From positions 186,001 to 250,000 of the forward strand of contig NZ_AXAL01000003.1 in assembly GCF_000472785.1 (NCBI RefSeq): a stretch of DNA of 64,000 bases. Reading direction: 5' to 3'. Origin of the DNA: Mesorhizobium loti CJ3sym (GTDB lineage Bacteria; Pseudomonadota; Alphaproteobacteria; Rhizobiales; Rhizobiaceae). Positions 7,987 through 17,048 of this stretch are shown here, one piece after another. Each line of letters begins with the position of its first letter. Position 1 is the stretch's first letter. A program made the position numbers and the translations under genes. Under the pieces are notes generated by a model that was not told where the DNA came from, ran no database searches, and saw only the letters and a program-made list of their open reading frames with translations.

Positions 7987-9962
7987 CGGTGACGGCAAGT
8001 GCCAGCGAGCCGAGGCCGCCGCTGCAGCGCTGGCTACTTGTCTGGGCGGTAGCGCTTGCCGCCGTGCTGGTGCTGTTCCTGCTGCAGAGCAGCTTGCCCT
8101 GGGCGGTCAACTATCCAGCTGAGGCGGTGGTGCCGGTCGCCGACTGGGTCAGCGCGCTGATGGGCTGGATCAAGTCGAACCTGTCATGGCTGACGCGCTC
8201 GATCACCGCGGTGCTCGGCGTGCCGCTCGATTTCGCGCTTAATCTGCTCGCCAAGAACTTCAAGATCGGCCATGGCGCGGACACTGTCGTCCTGCCGCGC
8301 CTGTCCTGGGTCGGGGTGTGCGCTGCCGCCTTCCTCGCCGGCCATGCCGTCGGCGGCCGCAAACTCAGCCTGCTGGTCGGCGGCTGCTTCCTCTACATCG
8401 CGCTGTTCGGCCAATGGACCAGCGCCATGCTGACGCTGGCGCTGATCTCCATCGCCGTGCCGTTCTGCATCGTCACCGGGCTGTTCGCCGGCATCTGGGC
8501 ATGGCGCAAGCCATGGGCCGAAAGGCTTGTTGTCTCCCCTGCCCTCGACCTCATGCAGACGATCCCGACCTTTGCCTATCTCATCCCGATGCTGCTCCTG
8601 TTCGGCAACAGTCCGGTGTCGGCGATGATCGCGACCGCCATCTTCGCCACGCCGCCGATGGTGCGGGCAACGATGCTCGGCCTGTCGCGAGTGCCCTCCG
8701 AGGTCGATGATTTCAGCGAGATGGCCGGCTGCACGGCGCGGCAGAAACTGTGGCGGGTGTTGTTGCCATCGGCACGGCCGACGCTGATGGTCGGCGTCAA
8801 CCAGGTCATCATGCTGGCGCTCAACATGGTCATCATCGCCTCGATGATCGGCGCCGGCGGCCTCGGCTACGATGTGCTTCTGGCATTGCGCGCGCTGAAG
8901 GTCGGCGAGGCTATGGAAGCAGGGCTTGCCATCGTGGCGCTCGCCATCGCGCTCGACCGGCTGAGCCAGGCCATCGCGCACAAACAGGCAAAGGGCCACA
9001 TCCATCAGGCGGCGAGCCGGAGCTTGTGGCGGCGTTACCCCAACCTAACGCTGGCCATCGCCATCCTTGCCGTCACCACGCTGCTTGGCCTGTTCTTGCC
9101 GGCCTTCGCCGCGGTACCTAAGGCGATCACCTTCACCACCGCGCCGCTGTGGAAGGCGGCGGTGAACTGGGTGACGATCAACTTCTTCGACATTATCGAG
9201 GCGTTCCGCGTGGCGCTTATCCTCAACGTGCTCAACCCGGTGCGCGCCTTCTGCGAAGGCTTTCCATGGCTGGGCGCGGTGTTCCTGCTCGGCCTTGCCG
9301 GCTATCAGCTTTCCGGCCTGCGACTGGCAGCTTTGGTGGCGGCGCTGACCGCGTTCTGCGCCATCACCGGCCTGTGGGAAAAAACCATGGCGACGGTCTA
9401 TCTCTGCGGTATCTCGGCCTTCATTGCCTGTCTGATCGGCATCCCGATCGGGCTGATGGCGGCGCGCAGCGACCGCTTCGAGAAGATCGTCACCCCCATC
9501 ATCGATACGCTGCAGGTGCTGCCATCGTTCTGCTTCATCATTCCCGTGGTGATGCTGTTTCGAGTTGGCGACGTCACCGCCATGATCGCCACTGTCGCTT
9601 TCGCCGTGGTACCGGCAATCCGCTACACCAATCACGGTATCAGGCAGGTGCCGCCGGCGCTGATCGAAGCGGCCAAGGTTTCCGGCTGCACGCCACGCCA
9701 GACATTTTTCCGCGTGCAGCTGCCTTTGGCGCTGCCGGAGATCATGCTGGGCGTCAACCAGACCATCCTGATGGCGCTGGCGATGATCATCATCTGCGCC
9801 ATGGTCGGTACGCGCGATCTCGGCCAGGAAGTGTTCATTGCACTGTCCAAGGCCGATTCCGGTCGTGGCATCGTCGCCGGCCTGGCCATCGCCTTCATCG
9901 GCATCGTAGCCGACCGGCTGTTCAATGCCTGGACAGCAAAGGCCCGGGCGAGGCTCGGGTAG
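7983..9962 (+). CDS. tmoW: TMAO / quaternary-amine ABC transporter permease, duplicated MetI-type domains
   Basis: 659 residues forming two fused permease halves of the ProW/MetI type. The cytoplasmic coupling loops are recognisable twice: EVDDFSEMAGCTARQKLWRVLLPSARP near residues 240-266 and EAAKVSGCTPRQTFFRVQLPLALP near 561-584. Each is followed by a similar GVNQ-containing membrane segment. About 14-16 membrane spans are expected in total. A single gene therefore supplies the whole membrane pore, in place of a homodimer. It overlaps tmoV by 4 bases (ATGA) and completes the tmoXVW transporter. Confidence 0.82.
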   Translation: MTVTASASEPRPPLQRWLLVWAVALAAVLVLFLLQSSLPWAVNYPAEAVVPVADWVSALMGWIKSNLSWLTRSITAVLGVPLDFALNLLAKNFKIGHGADTVVLPRLSWVGVCAAAFLAGHAVGGRKLSLLVGGCFLYIALFGQWTSAMLTLALISIAVPFCIVTGLFAGIWAWRKPWAERLVVSPALDLMQTIPTFAYLIPMLLLFGNSPVSAMIATAIFATPPMVRATMLGLSRVPSEVDDFSEMAGCTARQKLWRVLLPSARPTLMVGVNQVIMLALNMVIIASMIGAGGLGYDVLLALRALKVGEAMEAGLAIVALAIALDRLSQAIAHKQAKGHIHQAASRSLWRRYPNLTLAIAILAVTTLLGLFLPAFAAVPKAITFTTAPLWKAAVNWVTINFFDIIEAFRVALILNVLNPVRAFCEGFPWLGAVFLLGLAGYQLSGLRLAALVAALTAFCAITGLWEKTMATVYLCGISAFIACLIGIPIGLMAARSDRFEKIVTPIIDTLQVLPSFCFIIPVVMLFRVGDVTAMIATVAFAVVPAIRYTNHGIRQVPPALIEAAKVSGCTPRQTFFRVQLPLALPEIMLGVNQTILMALAMIIICAMVGTRDLGQEVFIALSKADSGRGIVAGLAIAFIGIVADRLFNAWTAKARARLG

Positions 9963-9975
9963 TTGTTGGTGCCGA

Positions 9976-10776
9976 ATGTCTGATCCCGGCGAACCGCCTT
10001 TCACCGTTCTCGTCTTCGATATGGCCAGGACCGGTGAACCGGAAGGCGAGCATATGGTTCGCGGATTTGAGACGCTGGATGCGGCAACCTCCTACGCCAT
10101 TGCACGGGTCCGCGCCTCGGTGGAGGAACTGCGCAAGCCCGGCATTGCTGCTGCCGAGTTGCGCCAGCTCTGGCACATCCATGGCGAAGACTGTTCGGTG
10201 CTGAACGCCAATGTGCGCGGCAGCGATCTTCTCGACGACTTTATCGCGACGCCGGCGACTTCAGCCGAATGCAACTGGCAGGTTCTGGCACCAAGGTTGC
10301 GCCGCTTCCGCGCCTCGCTGCTCATCTCCAACGACAAGGATGAGTCGGTCTGGGCTGGCGGCTTTTTTCGCTCGACCCACAAATTATCGCGCGATGGCTT
10401 GCTCGACCGTTTTCGCGACGACGCCATTGCCGCCTTCAAAGCCAAGAACATCGAGCCGGCGGAGCCGACGAAGCTCATGGTCGCCAATTACTTCGAACTT
10501 CCCGACCCGCCCTACCCGCCGCCAGGCGTGACGCTGCGATCCTGGAAGGTCGAGGTCGGTTTCGTCTGCCACGATGTGAAGTTTGGCGGCGACGCCGCCG
10601 GCGTCTTCGCCTGGCCGCAAGAGCCGGCCAACTGGGCGCTCCGAACCATGCAGTTCCTGCTGATGGCCGACATGATGGCCATGCGCGGTGATGGCCCGGA
10701 CTGGGCCAACGACTGCGATGTTCTCTCCTCAGAGGTGACCGAGACGGATGCGGCTCCGGACTATCCGCTGGATTGA
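9976..10776 (+). CDS. Hypothetical protein downstream of tmoW
   Basis: 266 residues from the ATG at 9976, 13 bp after tmoW. I do not recognise a family. No signal peptide or membrane segment is seen. The sequence is rich in Trp and acidic residues with blocks such as FTVLVFDMARTGEPEGEHMVRGFETLDAATSYA (an N-terminal alpha/beta module) and WKVEVGFVCHDVKFGGDAAGVFAWPQEP. The position suggests cotranscription with the TMAO transporter. A role linked to TMAO/TMA use is possible but unsupported. Confidence 0.65.
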   Translation: MSDPGEPPFTVLVFDMARTGEPEGEHMVRGFETLDAATSYAIARVRASVEELRKPGIAAAELRQLWHIHGEDCSVLNANVRGSDLLDDFIATPATSAECNWQVLAPRLRRFRASLLISNDKDESVWAGGFFRSTHKLSRDGLLDRFRDDAIAAFKAKNIEPAEPTKLMVANYFELPDPPYPPPGVTLRSWKVEVGFVCHDVKFGGDAAGVFAWPQEPANWALRTMQFLLMADMMAMRGDGPDWANDCDVLSSEVTETDAAPDYPLD

Positions 10777-10798
10777 TGCGCAGCAGTCTCTAGCTGGG

Positions 10799-10881
10799 CC
10801 ATGATCTCGGCAAAAACGAAACCGTTTGTCCGAGAAAACCGGTTCCCACTTTTGCTTCGCTGACCTCCGGTTCGGGATAAT
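10799..10881. repeat. Probable rhizobial intergenic repeat fragment
   Basis: The text around GAGAAAACCGGTTCCCACTTTT (broken here as GAGAAAACCGG / TTCCCACTTTT) resembles the 'aaaaccggttcccactttt' repeats scattered between genes in rhizobial genomes. It sits between the convergent hypothetical gene and tmm. Assignment is from memory of the motif, not from a search. Confidence 0.4.
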
Positions 10882-10884
10882 GGC

Positions 10885-12243
10885 CTACTCCGCTGCGACG
10901 CCCTTCACTTCGAGATAGCTCTCCATGGAATCATCCAGCGCCTGCAGCCACGGCGTGTGGTGCAGAGGTGCCATGGTGCCGGTCATCAACGAGCGATAGG
11001 CGTGGTCGCGGAAGCTCATGATGTCTTCCCCCTTGTGGTGTTCCCATTCCATGAAGGTCTGGTTGACCGCCTCGACGTCGAAGCCGGGATAGTCGGTCTG
11101 GTCCATCAGTTCCTTGGTATAGTCGCCCTGGAACCAGATCATCTGCTCGGCATCCTCGAGCGTTTCCTCGCGTGCCCGCCATTTGGCGCCATGCTGCGTC
11201 ATCGCTTCGGCCGACGGCAGCTTGATGCGGCCCAAGATGACGTCGCGGGCGAACCAGGCCTGCGCGTCGAACATGTTGAAGGTGTAGAACTGGTCCTGCA
11301 TGCCGATGAAAGACAATTTGGGGTTTTTCTCCCAGACGACGCCTTCATAGAGCCCGTCCGGCCACATGCGGTTGGCGGTCTTAAGCTTGAGCTCTTCGGT
11401 GAGGAACGGGAAGGAATGGAGATATCCGGTGCACAGGATAATGGCGTCGACATCCTTTGATGTGCCGTCCTTGAAATGCGCGGTCTTGCCGACGACCTTC
11501 TGCAGCAGCGGTACCTCTTTCCAATTCTCAGGCCATTTGAAGCCCATCGGTTTCGAGCGATAGCTGGAGGTGATCGATTTGGCGCCGTATTTGTAGCACT
11601 GCGAGCCAATGTCCTCGGCCGAATAGGAGCGGCCGATGATCAGGATATCCTTGCCCTTGAACTCCATCGCGTCGCGGAAATCATGGCTGTGCAGGATGCG
11701 GCCGTTGAAGGTGGAGAAGCCTTCGAAATAGGGAACGTTGGGCACCGAGAAATGCCCGGAGGCGACGACGACATTGTCGAACTCTTCCGAATAGGTGACG
11801 TCGTTGGTGCGGTCATGCGCGGTGACGGTGAATTTCTTGGTCTCGTCCGAGAAGGTGACCATGCGCACCGGGCTGTTGAAGCGCACCCATTTGCGCAGGC
11901 CCGATTTTTCGACGCGGCCCTTGATATAATCCCACAGCACGGCGCGCGGCGGATAGGAGCCGATCGGCCGGCCGAAATGCTCCTCGAATGTATAGTCGGC
12001 GAATTCCAGGCATTCCTTCGGCCCGTTCGACCAGAGATAACGGTACATGGAGCCGTGCACCGGATCGCCATGCTCGTCGAGGCCGGTGCGCCAAGTGTAG
12101 TTCCACAGGCCGCCCCAGTCGGACTGCTTTTCGAAGCAGACGATTTCTGGAATCTCGGCACCCTTGTCGGCAGCCGACTTGAAGGCCCTTAGCTGTGCCA
12201 GGCCGGACGGTCCGGCGCCGATGACGGCAACGCGCGTTTTCAT
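10885..12243 (-). CDS. tmm: Trimethylamine monooxygenase (flavin-containing)
   Basis: 452 residues from the ATG at 12243, which has GAGGAGG upstream. The enzyme oxidises trimethylamine to TMAO using NADPH, FAD and O2. Visible motifs are the FAD GAGPSG at residues 9-14, the FMO-type F-x-G-x3-H-x3-F stretch ([11 protein letters not shown]) near 178-188, and an NADPH-site segment [12 protein letters not shown] near 200-212. Long blocks, such as [24 protein letters not shown] and [18 protein letters not shown], match what I know of bacterial Tmm very closely. That makes it distinct from generic FMOs. It is divergent from an XRE-cupin regulator. Confidence 0.9.
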   Translation of the reverse strand: MKTRVAVIGAGPSGLAQLRAFKSAADKGAEIPEIVCFEKQSDWGGLWNYTWRTGLDEHGDPVHGSMYRYLWSNGPKECLEFADYTFEEHFGRPIGSYPPRAVLWDYIKGRVEKSGLRKWVRFNSPVRMVTFSDETKKFTVTAHDRTNDVTYSEEFDNVVVASGHFSVPNVPYFEGFSTFNGRILHSHDFRDAMEFKGKDILIIGRSYSAEDIGSQCYKYGAKSITSSYRSKPMGFKWPENWKEVPLLQKVVGKTAHFKDGTSKDVDAIILCTGYLHSFPFLTEELKLKTANRMWPDGLYEGVVWEKNPKLSFIGMQDQFYTFNMFDAQAWFARDVILGRIKLPSAEAMTQHGAKWRAREETLEDAEQMIWFQGDYTKELMDQTDYPGFDVEAVNQTFMEWEHHKGEDIMSFRDHAYRSLMTGTMAPLHHTPWLQALDDSMESYLEVKGVAAE

Positions 12244-12280
12244 TTCCAGGGCCTCCTCTTTTTGATTTCCCCAGCGAAAC

Positions 12281-12300
12281 AAATTTCACTGACAGTGACA
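12281..12300. promoter_or_regulatory. Candidate operator upstream of tmm
   Basis: AATTTCACTGACAGTGACA contains a perfect 13-bp palindrome TCACTG-A-CAGTGA (12286-12298). It shares AATTTCA-N4-CAG with sites upstream of dmmD and tdm. Confidence 0.55.
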
Positions 12301-12463
12301 CTAATTGGCGCTTCGGTGCTGTCAACAGACATCTGCGGGAACTGCATTTACGCGCAACGGATTCCCAGTGAAAAACCTTCGGTGGCAGAATTCATGGGAT
12401 CGGCAGGTGGAACTTAAGACGGCTTGCCGACACCGCCGCGCTGCTGTATCGCCACGTGACATG

Positions 12464-12478
12464 TTCACCTTGAGTGAA
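12464..12478. promoter_or_regulatory. Candidate operator upstream of the XRE-cupin gene
   Basis: TTCAC-CTTGA-GTGAA is an exact inverted repeat 26 bp before the regulator start. On the minus strand it reads ATTTCACTCAAGGTGAA, similar to the tmm site. It is suited to autoregulation. Confidence 0.5.
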
Positions 12479-12504
12479 ATAAATCCGCGAAGTCCGGGGG
12501 CGAG

Positions 12505-13212
12505 ATGGCGAAAGACAGTTCCAATCCCAAGGCTGGGCTTGCCGGCGCCAAGCCAAAGGTTTCGGCTGACGGCAAGACCATCCGCGCGCCGCTGACGCAG
12601 AACCCGCACGCCCTCCGCGACACCCGTGAAAAGGTGCTGGAGGTTGCGATCGGCCGCGAGGTGCGGGCGTTCCGCAAGAAGCTCGGCATCACCGTCGCTG
12701 ATCTCGCTGTCGCCACCGACATTTCGCTGGGCATGCTGTCGAAGATCGAGAACGGCATCACCTCGCCGTCGCTGACCACCTTGCAGGCGCTGTCGCGGGC
12801 GCTCGGCGTTCCCGTCACCGCCTTCTTCCGTCGCTTCGAGGAGGAGCGGAGTGCCGTTTTCGTCAAGGCCGGCCAGGGACTGGATGTCGAGCGCCGCGGC
12901 ACGCGCGCCGGCCATCAGTACAATCTGCTCGGCCATATCGGCTCGAACACCAGCGGCGTCGTCGTCGAACCCTATCTGATCACGCTGACCGAGGATTCGG
13001 ATGTGTTTCCGACCTTCCAGCATGAGGGCATGGAGTTCCTCTACATGCTGGAGGGCGAGGTGGTTTACCGGCACGGCAGCAACCTCTATCCGATGAAGCC
13101 GGGCGACAGCCTTTTCTTCGACGCCGACGCGCCGCATGGCCCGGAACAACTGACGAAACTGCCGATGCGGTATTTGTCGATTATTTGCTATCCGCAGAAT
13201 AGCGCGGGGTAA
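12505..13212 (+). CDS. XRE-family regulator with C-terminal cupin domain
   Basis: 235 residues. An unstructured N-terminus of about 45 residues precedes a helix-turn-helix (IGREVRAFRKKLGITVADLAVATDISLGMLSKIENGITSPSLTTLQALSRALGVPV, about 50-105). A cupin_2 domain (HEGMEFLYMLEGEVVYRHGSNLYPMKPGDSLFFDADAPHGPE) follows near 170-215. This class senses small metabolites through the cupin. The gene has a strong GGGGGCGAG ribosome site and is divergent from tmm, so it is the best candidate regulator of the methylamine island. Whether it activates or represses cannot be told. Confidence 0.88.
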   Translation: MAKDSSNPKAGLAGAKPKVSADGKTIRAPLTQNPHALRDTREKVLEVAIGREVRAFRKKLGITVADLAVATDISLGMLSKIENGITSPSLTTLQALSRALGVPVTAFFRRFEEERSAVFVKAGQGLDVERRGTRAGHQYNLLGHIGSNTSGVVVEPYLITLTEDSDVFPTFQHEGMEFLYMLEGEVVYRHGSNLYPMKPGDSLFFDADAPHGPEQLTKLPMRYLSIICYPQNSAG

Positions 13213-13220
13213 ATTGGCCA

Positions 13221-13243
13221 ATCTCCCCCCTTGTGGGGGAGAT
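13221..13243. repeat. GC-rich palindromic repeat / bidirectional terminator
   Basis: ATCTCCCCC (13221-13229) and GGGGGAGAT (13235-13243) around CTTGT. It lies between the convergent XRE gene and dmmA. The CTCCCC-CTTGTGG-GGGAG text resembles a frequent Mesorhizobium intergenic palindrome; a related copy is at 30266. Confidence 0.6.
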
Positions 13244-13263
13244 CGCCAGCTTCGCGGGCAGCC

Positions 13264-14304
13264 TCAGTCCGGCCCAAACCCCGGTGACGTCACGCTTCCA
13301 TCATCCAGCTTCGACAGCCATTCCACCAATGTCGGACGAAAGCGCGTTAGCCCCTTGTAGGTGGCAAGCTCTTCCGGCAAATCCCGGATGACCCGGTGCA
13401 GGCGCCTTGCCCATTTCGGCTGCGTCACCAGTTCGTCCATCTTGATCAGGTAGCAGCGGATCGGGAAGACGATGCCGTTCGAGCGCGGCAGCCGCCAGAA
13501 GCTTTGCAGTTCGACGCGCAGATGCACCTTGTCGCCGACATTTTCGGGCGTCACGGTCGTCCGGTCCGGGCCCCATTTGTGGTAATTTTCGGGGCTGGTG
13601 TCGAGGCGCGGATTGATGGTCATCGTCCAGTTCAGGCGCCGCGCCGGTTTTCCCTGCTGGATGTTGGTGAGGAATTTCAGCGCCCTGGTAAAAATCCCCT
13701 TCTCATGCGCCAGCGGCACCGGCGCGTGCCATTCGAAGAAGTTCATGCCGATGTCGAAATCGAGCGACCAGTCGGCCTGGGTCGTGACCATGCCGGCATC
13801 CATCCACAGATTGCCGTCGCGCTGGTCGAGGATGCAGAAATCGCCTTGGCTCTGGCGAGTGATGTATTCCATCGGCCCGTAAGGCAGGGTCGAGGTGTCG
13901 CCGAAGGTGAAGGTGTCATCGATGCCGAGCGGCCGATTGATCCAGCGCCAGCGGTCGCCGTCGCGGGTCAGCGTGAAGTGTTCGGGATAGCCCAGCGCCT
14001 GCTGCTCCATCAAAAGCTCAAGCAGGTCCCAGCCGGCCAGCGTCATGTGCGGCAAGGACTGGCAGCGCAGCGGATCCTCGGCCAACACCAAAGCGCGGTC
14101 CTGCATCTCGGCGACGTAATGCTCGTCGACGTCGATCAGATTTTCGAGAACGCTGCCCTTCGGCCCGACGACATGCGGCTCGATGTTGACCGCATACATG
14201 TAGGCGTCTTCGTGGAACGGGAACGGGAAGCGACTGATGTGCTCCGGGCTGTTCTTGAAGGTGAAATCGTCGCGGAACGTTTCCTTGCGAAAGGTGATGC
14301 CCAA
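13264..14304 (-). CDS. dmmA: Dimethylamine monooxygenase, haem-dependent oxygenase subunit (DUF3445)
   Basis: 346 residues of the DUF3445 family (haem-dependent oxidative N-demethylases). Recognisable blocks are FPFHEDAYMYAVNIEPH, LPHMTLAGWDLLELLMEQQALGYPEHF, WINRPLGIDDTFTFGD, DQRDGNLWMDAGMVTTQADWSLDFDIGMNFFEWHAPVPL and RVELQSFWRLPRSNGIVFPIRCYL. It oxidatively removes one methyl group from dimethylamine, giving methylamine and formaldehyde, with electrons supplied by DmmB and DmmC. It is the last gene of the dmmDCBA operon, 9 bp after dmmB. Confidence 0.87.
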   Translation of the reverse strand: MGITFRKETFRDDFTFKNSPEHISRFPFPFHEDAYMYAVNIEPHVVGPKGSVLENLIDVDEHYVAEMQDRALVLAEDPLRCQSLPHMTLAGWDLLELLMEQQALGYPEHFTLTRDGDRWRWINRPLGIDDTFTFGDTSTLPYGPMEYITRQSQGDFCILDQRDGNLWMDAGMVTTQADWSLDFDIGMNFFEWHAPVPLAHEKGIFTRALKFLTNIQQGKPARRLNWTMTINPRLDTSPENYHKWGPDRTTVTPENVGDKVHLRVELQSFWRLPRSNGIVFPIRCYLIKMDELVTQPKWARRLHRVIRDLPEELATYKGLTRFRPTLVEWLSKLDDGSVTSPGFGPD

Positions 14305-14313
14305 GCTCGCCTC

Positions 14314-15279
14314 CTATCTTTCCAGGACCAACGACTTGCCCTCGAAGCGCGACACGCACGGCATGATCTTCTTGCCGGAACGGTGCTCTTCCTCGCTCAG
14401 CCAGTGGTCGTTGTGGATGAACTTGCCGTCATGAGAGATGACGTTGGTCTCGCATTGGCCGCAGACGCCGCCACGGCAGAGATAAGGGGGATCGACGCCG
14501 GCCGCCTCGATGGCTTCGAGCAGGCTCTGCTGTTCGCCGACCCGGATCGTCTTGCCGCTGACGGCAAGCGTCACATCGAAAGGCAGGCCGGGCTGGGGTG
14601 CGGCGAAATGCTCGAAATGCACGGCCTCCGATGGCCAGCCGAGGCTCGCCGCGCGGTCGCGCACCCAGTTGATCATGCCGGCCGGGCCGCAGACATAAAG
14701 ATGGGTGCCGAGCGGCTGGGTGGACAGCAGCCGGTCGAGATCGATGCGCTCTTCGCGGTCGTCATGGTAGAGCCGGATCCGCCTGTCATAGCGCTCCCGC
14801 AGCACGTCGGCATAGGTGCCCAGCGAAGCGGTGCGGCAGGTGTAGTGCAGTTCGAAATTGCCGCCCTCCCCCGCCAGTTGCGCGGTCTGCGCCATGAAGG
14901 GCGTGATGCCGATGCCACCGGCCAGCATCAGGTGTTTCTTGGCGCGCAAATCGAGCGAGAACAGGTTGACGGGGTAGCTGATCACCATTTCCAGGCCAGG
15001 CTTGACCGAGCGATGCATGAACAGCGAGCCACCGCGTCCGACATCGTCGCGGCGCACCGAGATGGTGTATTCGCGCGTGTCGAGCGGCGAGCCCATCAGC
15101 GAATAGGGATTGAGCCTTGTGCGCTCGCCGTCGCGCATCTCGACCACGACATGGGCGCCACCGGAAAAAGTCGGCAGAAGCTCGCCGTCGCGACGGCGGA
15201 AATGGAAGCGGGTGACCAGTTCGTTGACTGGGACGACATCGCTGACGACGACATCGAGTTTGGTGGTGCCGGTGCTCAT
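14314..15279 (-). CDS. dmmB: Dimethylamine monooxygenase reductase subunit (FMN/NAD and 2Fe-2S)
   Basis: 321 residues of the phthalate-dioxygenase-reductase type. A flavin-binding barrel contains the RLNPYSLMGSP motif (about 58-68). A nucleotide domain follows, with LAGGIGITPF near 112 and YVCGPAGMI near 192. The C-terminal ferredoxin domain carries CRGGVCGQC plus the distal Cys of IMPCVSR. It would pass electrons from NAD(P)H to the haem oxygenase subunit. Its start overlaps the dmmC stop by 4 bases (ATGA). Confidence 0.88.
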   Translation of the reverse strand: MSTGTTKLDVVVSDVVPVNELVTRFHFRRRDGELLPTFSGGAHVVVEMRDGERTRLNPYSLMGSPLDTREYTISVRRDDVGRGGSLFMHRSVKPGLEMVISYPVNLFSLDLRAKKHLMLAGGIGITPFMAQTAQLAGEGGNFELHYTCRTASLGTYADVLRERYDRRIRLYHDDREERIDLDRLLSTQPLGTHLYVCGPAGMINWVRDRAASLGWPSEAVHFEHFAAPQPGLPFDVTLAVSGKTIRVGEQQSLLEAIEAAGVDPPYLCRGGVCGQCETNVISHDGKFIHNDHWLSEEEHRSGKKIMPCVSRFEGKSLVLER

Positions 15280-15872
15280 GGGAAAGCCTCCTCGATTGGA
15301 GGAATCTCACTGCGATCCTCGGCATTGATGCAGACGCCCTGAAAAGCGGCGAGCCTACGTGAATAGTGATCGCGCACCAGAAGCAGCAGGCCGCAATGCG
15401 AACAGGTGGCGGGCTGCGTCGTGACGTTTTCGGTGATGCCCTTGCAGTGCACGCACTGCATGCGCCGCGCCAGCGAGCCGCGATGCTCTGTCTGCATCGA
15501 GGTGTGATCGATGCCGGCTTCGAGTGCGACTTGCATGGCCTGACCGATCAGACCTTCGGTGCCGGCGAGGTAGAGGCGAAGGCCCATATGAGCGTTGGTC
15601 AGTGTCTGCTTCAGCCGCGGCAGCAAGCTGGCAAAGGATGGCGCCTGGTGAAACTGCGCCGGCTTCAGCGCTTCAAGGGCGCCGACATGCTTGCCGTCAG
15701 GGCCGGGAATGAAGACGATCTCGGCCCCGTCGAAGAAGCCGGCCGGCGCCGTCTTTGCCATATCAACAATCGCCAGCGCGCCGTCGGCATCCGCCAGGAA
15801 AAGATGATGCTTGCCGGGCTGCGGAGACAGGGTTCCGTAAATGGGCCGGCTGATGATGGTCTTGGCTGCCAT
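15276..15872 (-). CDS. dmmC: Dimethylamine monooxygenase subunit with Cys4 zinc/iron site
   Basis: 198 residues. The N-terminal two thirds resemble the nucleotide-domain half of a flavoprotein (LYLAGTEGLIGQAMQVALEAGI near residues 100-120). A rubredoxin/zinc-ribbon-like tail follows: CVHC ... CSHC near 139-161. Together with DmmB it probably forms the electron-transfer branch of dimethylamine monooxygenase. The gene starts 42 bp after dmmD. Assignment rests on operon context and the Cys pattern, since the subunit is poorly characterised in general. Confidence 0.8.
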   Translation of the reverse strand: MAAKTIISRPIYGTLSPQPGKHHLFLADADGALAIVDMAKTAPAGFFDGAEIVFIPGPDGKHVGALEALKPAQFHQAPSFASLLPRLKQTLTNAHMGLRLYLAGTEGLIGQAMQVALEAGIDHTSMQTEHRGSLARRMQCVHCKGITENVTTQPATCSHCGLLLLVRDHYSRRLAAFQGVCINAEDRSEIPPIEEAFP

Positions 15873-15914
15873 TCTCTACTTCGTGCCTTCAAACCCCTTG
15901 CTGCTGATGATGCC

Positions 15915-17048
15915 TCAACCCTTGGCGGTGCGCTTGGTCTTCTTGGGATCGTCGAACGGCAAGGGCTGCGCCGTCGTCATGATCGATCCGCTCTTGTTGC
16001 GGATTTCGAGCTTGGTGTCCTTGACCGCGCAGTCGACGTCGAGGCGGGCAATGCCCATCGATTTCTTGACCAGCGGCGAATACATGGCGCAGGTCACCAC
16101 GCCGACCTTTTTGCCGTCGCGATAGACCGGCGCGCCTTCATCGGCCGGTTCCTTGCCGTCGAGCAGCACACCAAAAATCTTGAAGCGCTCCTTGCCCTTC
16201 AGCCGATAGTGCTCTTCGGCGCCACGGAAGCCGGTCTTCCCGGGGCTGACGGTGAAATCGAGGCCGAGTTCCCACAGCGTATCGCCAGGGCCTTCATTCT
16301 CGAACGGATATTTTTGGGAATTGTCGTAGGGGTAGAACAACAGGTAGCTCTCGACGCGCAGCATGTCGAGCGTGGTGAAGCGGCACGGAATGATGCCGGC
16401 ACTCTGGCCTTCGTCAATGATCCTGTCCCAGATCGTGCCGGCATCCTGGCCACGGCAGAAGATCTCGTAACCGCGCTCGCCGGTGTAGCCGGTGCGCGAG
16501 ATCATCACGGGCAAGCCGAACAGTTGCGTCTGCATGTGATGGAAATAATTGAGGTCGCGAATGCCAGGCACATGCTTGGCGAGATAGTCGACCGCGGTCG
16601 GCCCCTGCAGCGACAGATCGTGCAGATTGTCGTCGAAGCGCAGCGAGACGTCGCGGCCGACGGAAGCGCGCTGCAATTCCTCATGGCCGGTGCCCGAACC
16701 ATGCACCACCATCCAAGCGTTGGGCCCGGTACGGTAGAGGATGCAGTCGTCGGTGAATTTGCCGGCTTCGTTCAGCATGCAGGCATAGGCTGATTTGCCG
16801 GGGTAGATCTTTTCGACGTCGCGCGTGGTGGCGAGATCGATGAGATGCGAGGCGTGCGGGCCGGTGATGTGGACCTTCTTCAGGCCCGACACATCCATCA
16901 GCCCGGCCTTGGTGCGGATGGCTGTGTATTCCTCGTCAGCGTCCTTGTCGTAGGTCCAGGCGGTCCCCATGCCGCTCCAGTCTTCGAGCTTCGAACCCAG
17001 CGCGCGGTGGCGATCCGCCAGGGTCGAAAATCTCCAGGATGCCGTCAT
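15915..17048 (-). CDS. dmmD: GcvT-like tetrahydrofolate-dependent subunit of dimethylamine monooxygenase
   Basis: 377 residues of the aminomethyltransferase (GcvT) fold. Blocks are MDVSGLKKVHITGPHASHLIDLATTRDVEK, a folate-site segment VMISRTGYTGERGYEIFC, and LDMLRVESYLLFYPYDN; the C-terminal GcvT barrel follows. In the dmm context it is expected to trap the formaldehyde released from dimethylamine on tetrahydrofolate as methylene-THF. It is the first gene of dmmDCBA. Homology to glycine cleavage T proteins could mislead annotation, but no gcvH or gcvP is present. Confidence 0.84.
   Translation of the reverse strand: MTASWRFSTLADRHRALGSKLEDWSGMGTAWTYDKDADEEYTAIRTKAGLMDVSGLKKVHITGPHASHLIDLATTRDVEKIYPGKSAYACMLNEAGKFTDDCILYRTGPNAWMVVHGSGTGHEELQRASVGRDVSLRFDDNLHDLSLQGPTAVDYLAKHVPGIRDLNYFHHMQTQLFGLPVMISRTGYTGERGYEIFCRGQDAGTIWDRIIDEGQSAGIIPCRFTTLDMLRVESYLLFYPYDNSQKYPFENEGPGDTLWELGLDFTVSPGKTGFRGAEEHYRLKGKERFKIFGVLLDGKEPADEGAPVYRDGKKVGVVTCAMYSPLVKKSMGIARLDVDCAVKDTKLEIRNKSGSIMTTAQPLPFDDPKKTKRTAKG

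Noticed and set aside
5861..9962. Annotation as a glycine betaine/proline (ProXVW) transporter
   Set aside because: Family membership is correct, but tmm, dmm and tdm next door point to TMAO as ligand. Not excluded as a secondary substrate.
13396..15342. 648-codon open frame on the + strand
   Set aside because: It is antisense to dmmA and dmmB, has no family similarity, and is Arg/Asp/His-rich as expected of a GC-rich shadow frame.
15915..17048. Glycine cleavage T protein (gcvT)
   Set aside because: No gcvH or gcvP nearby, and it heads the dmm operon; the folate-binding role fits formaldehyde capture.
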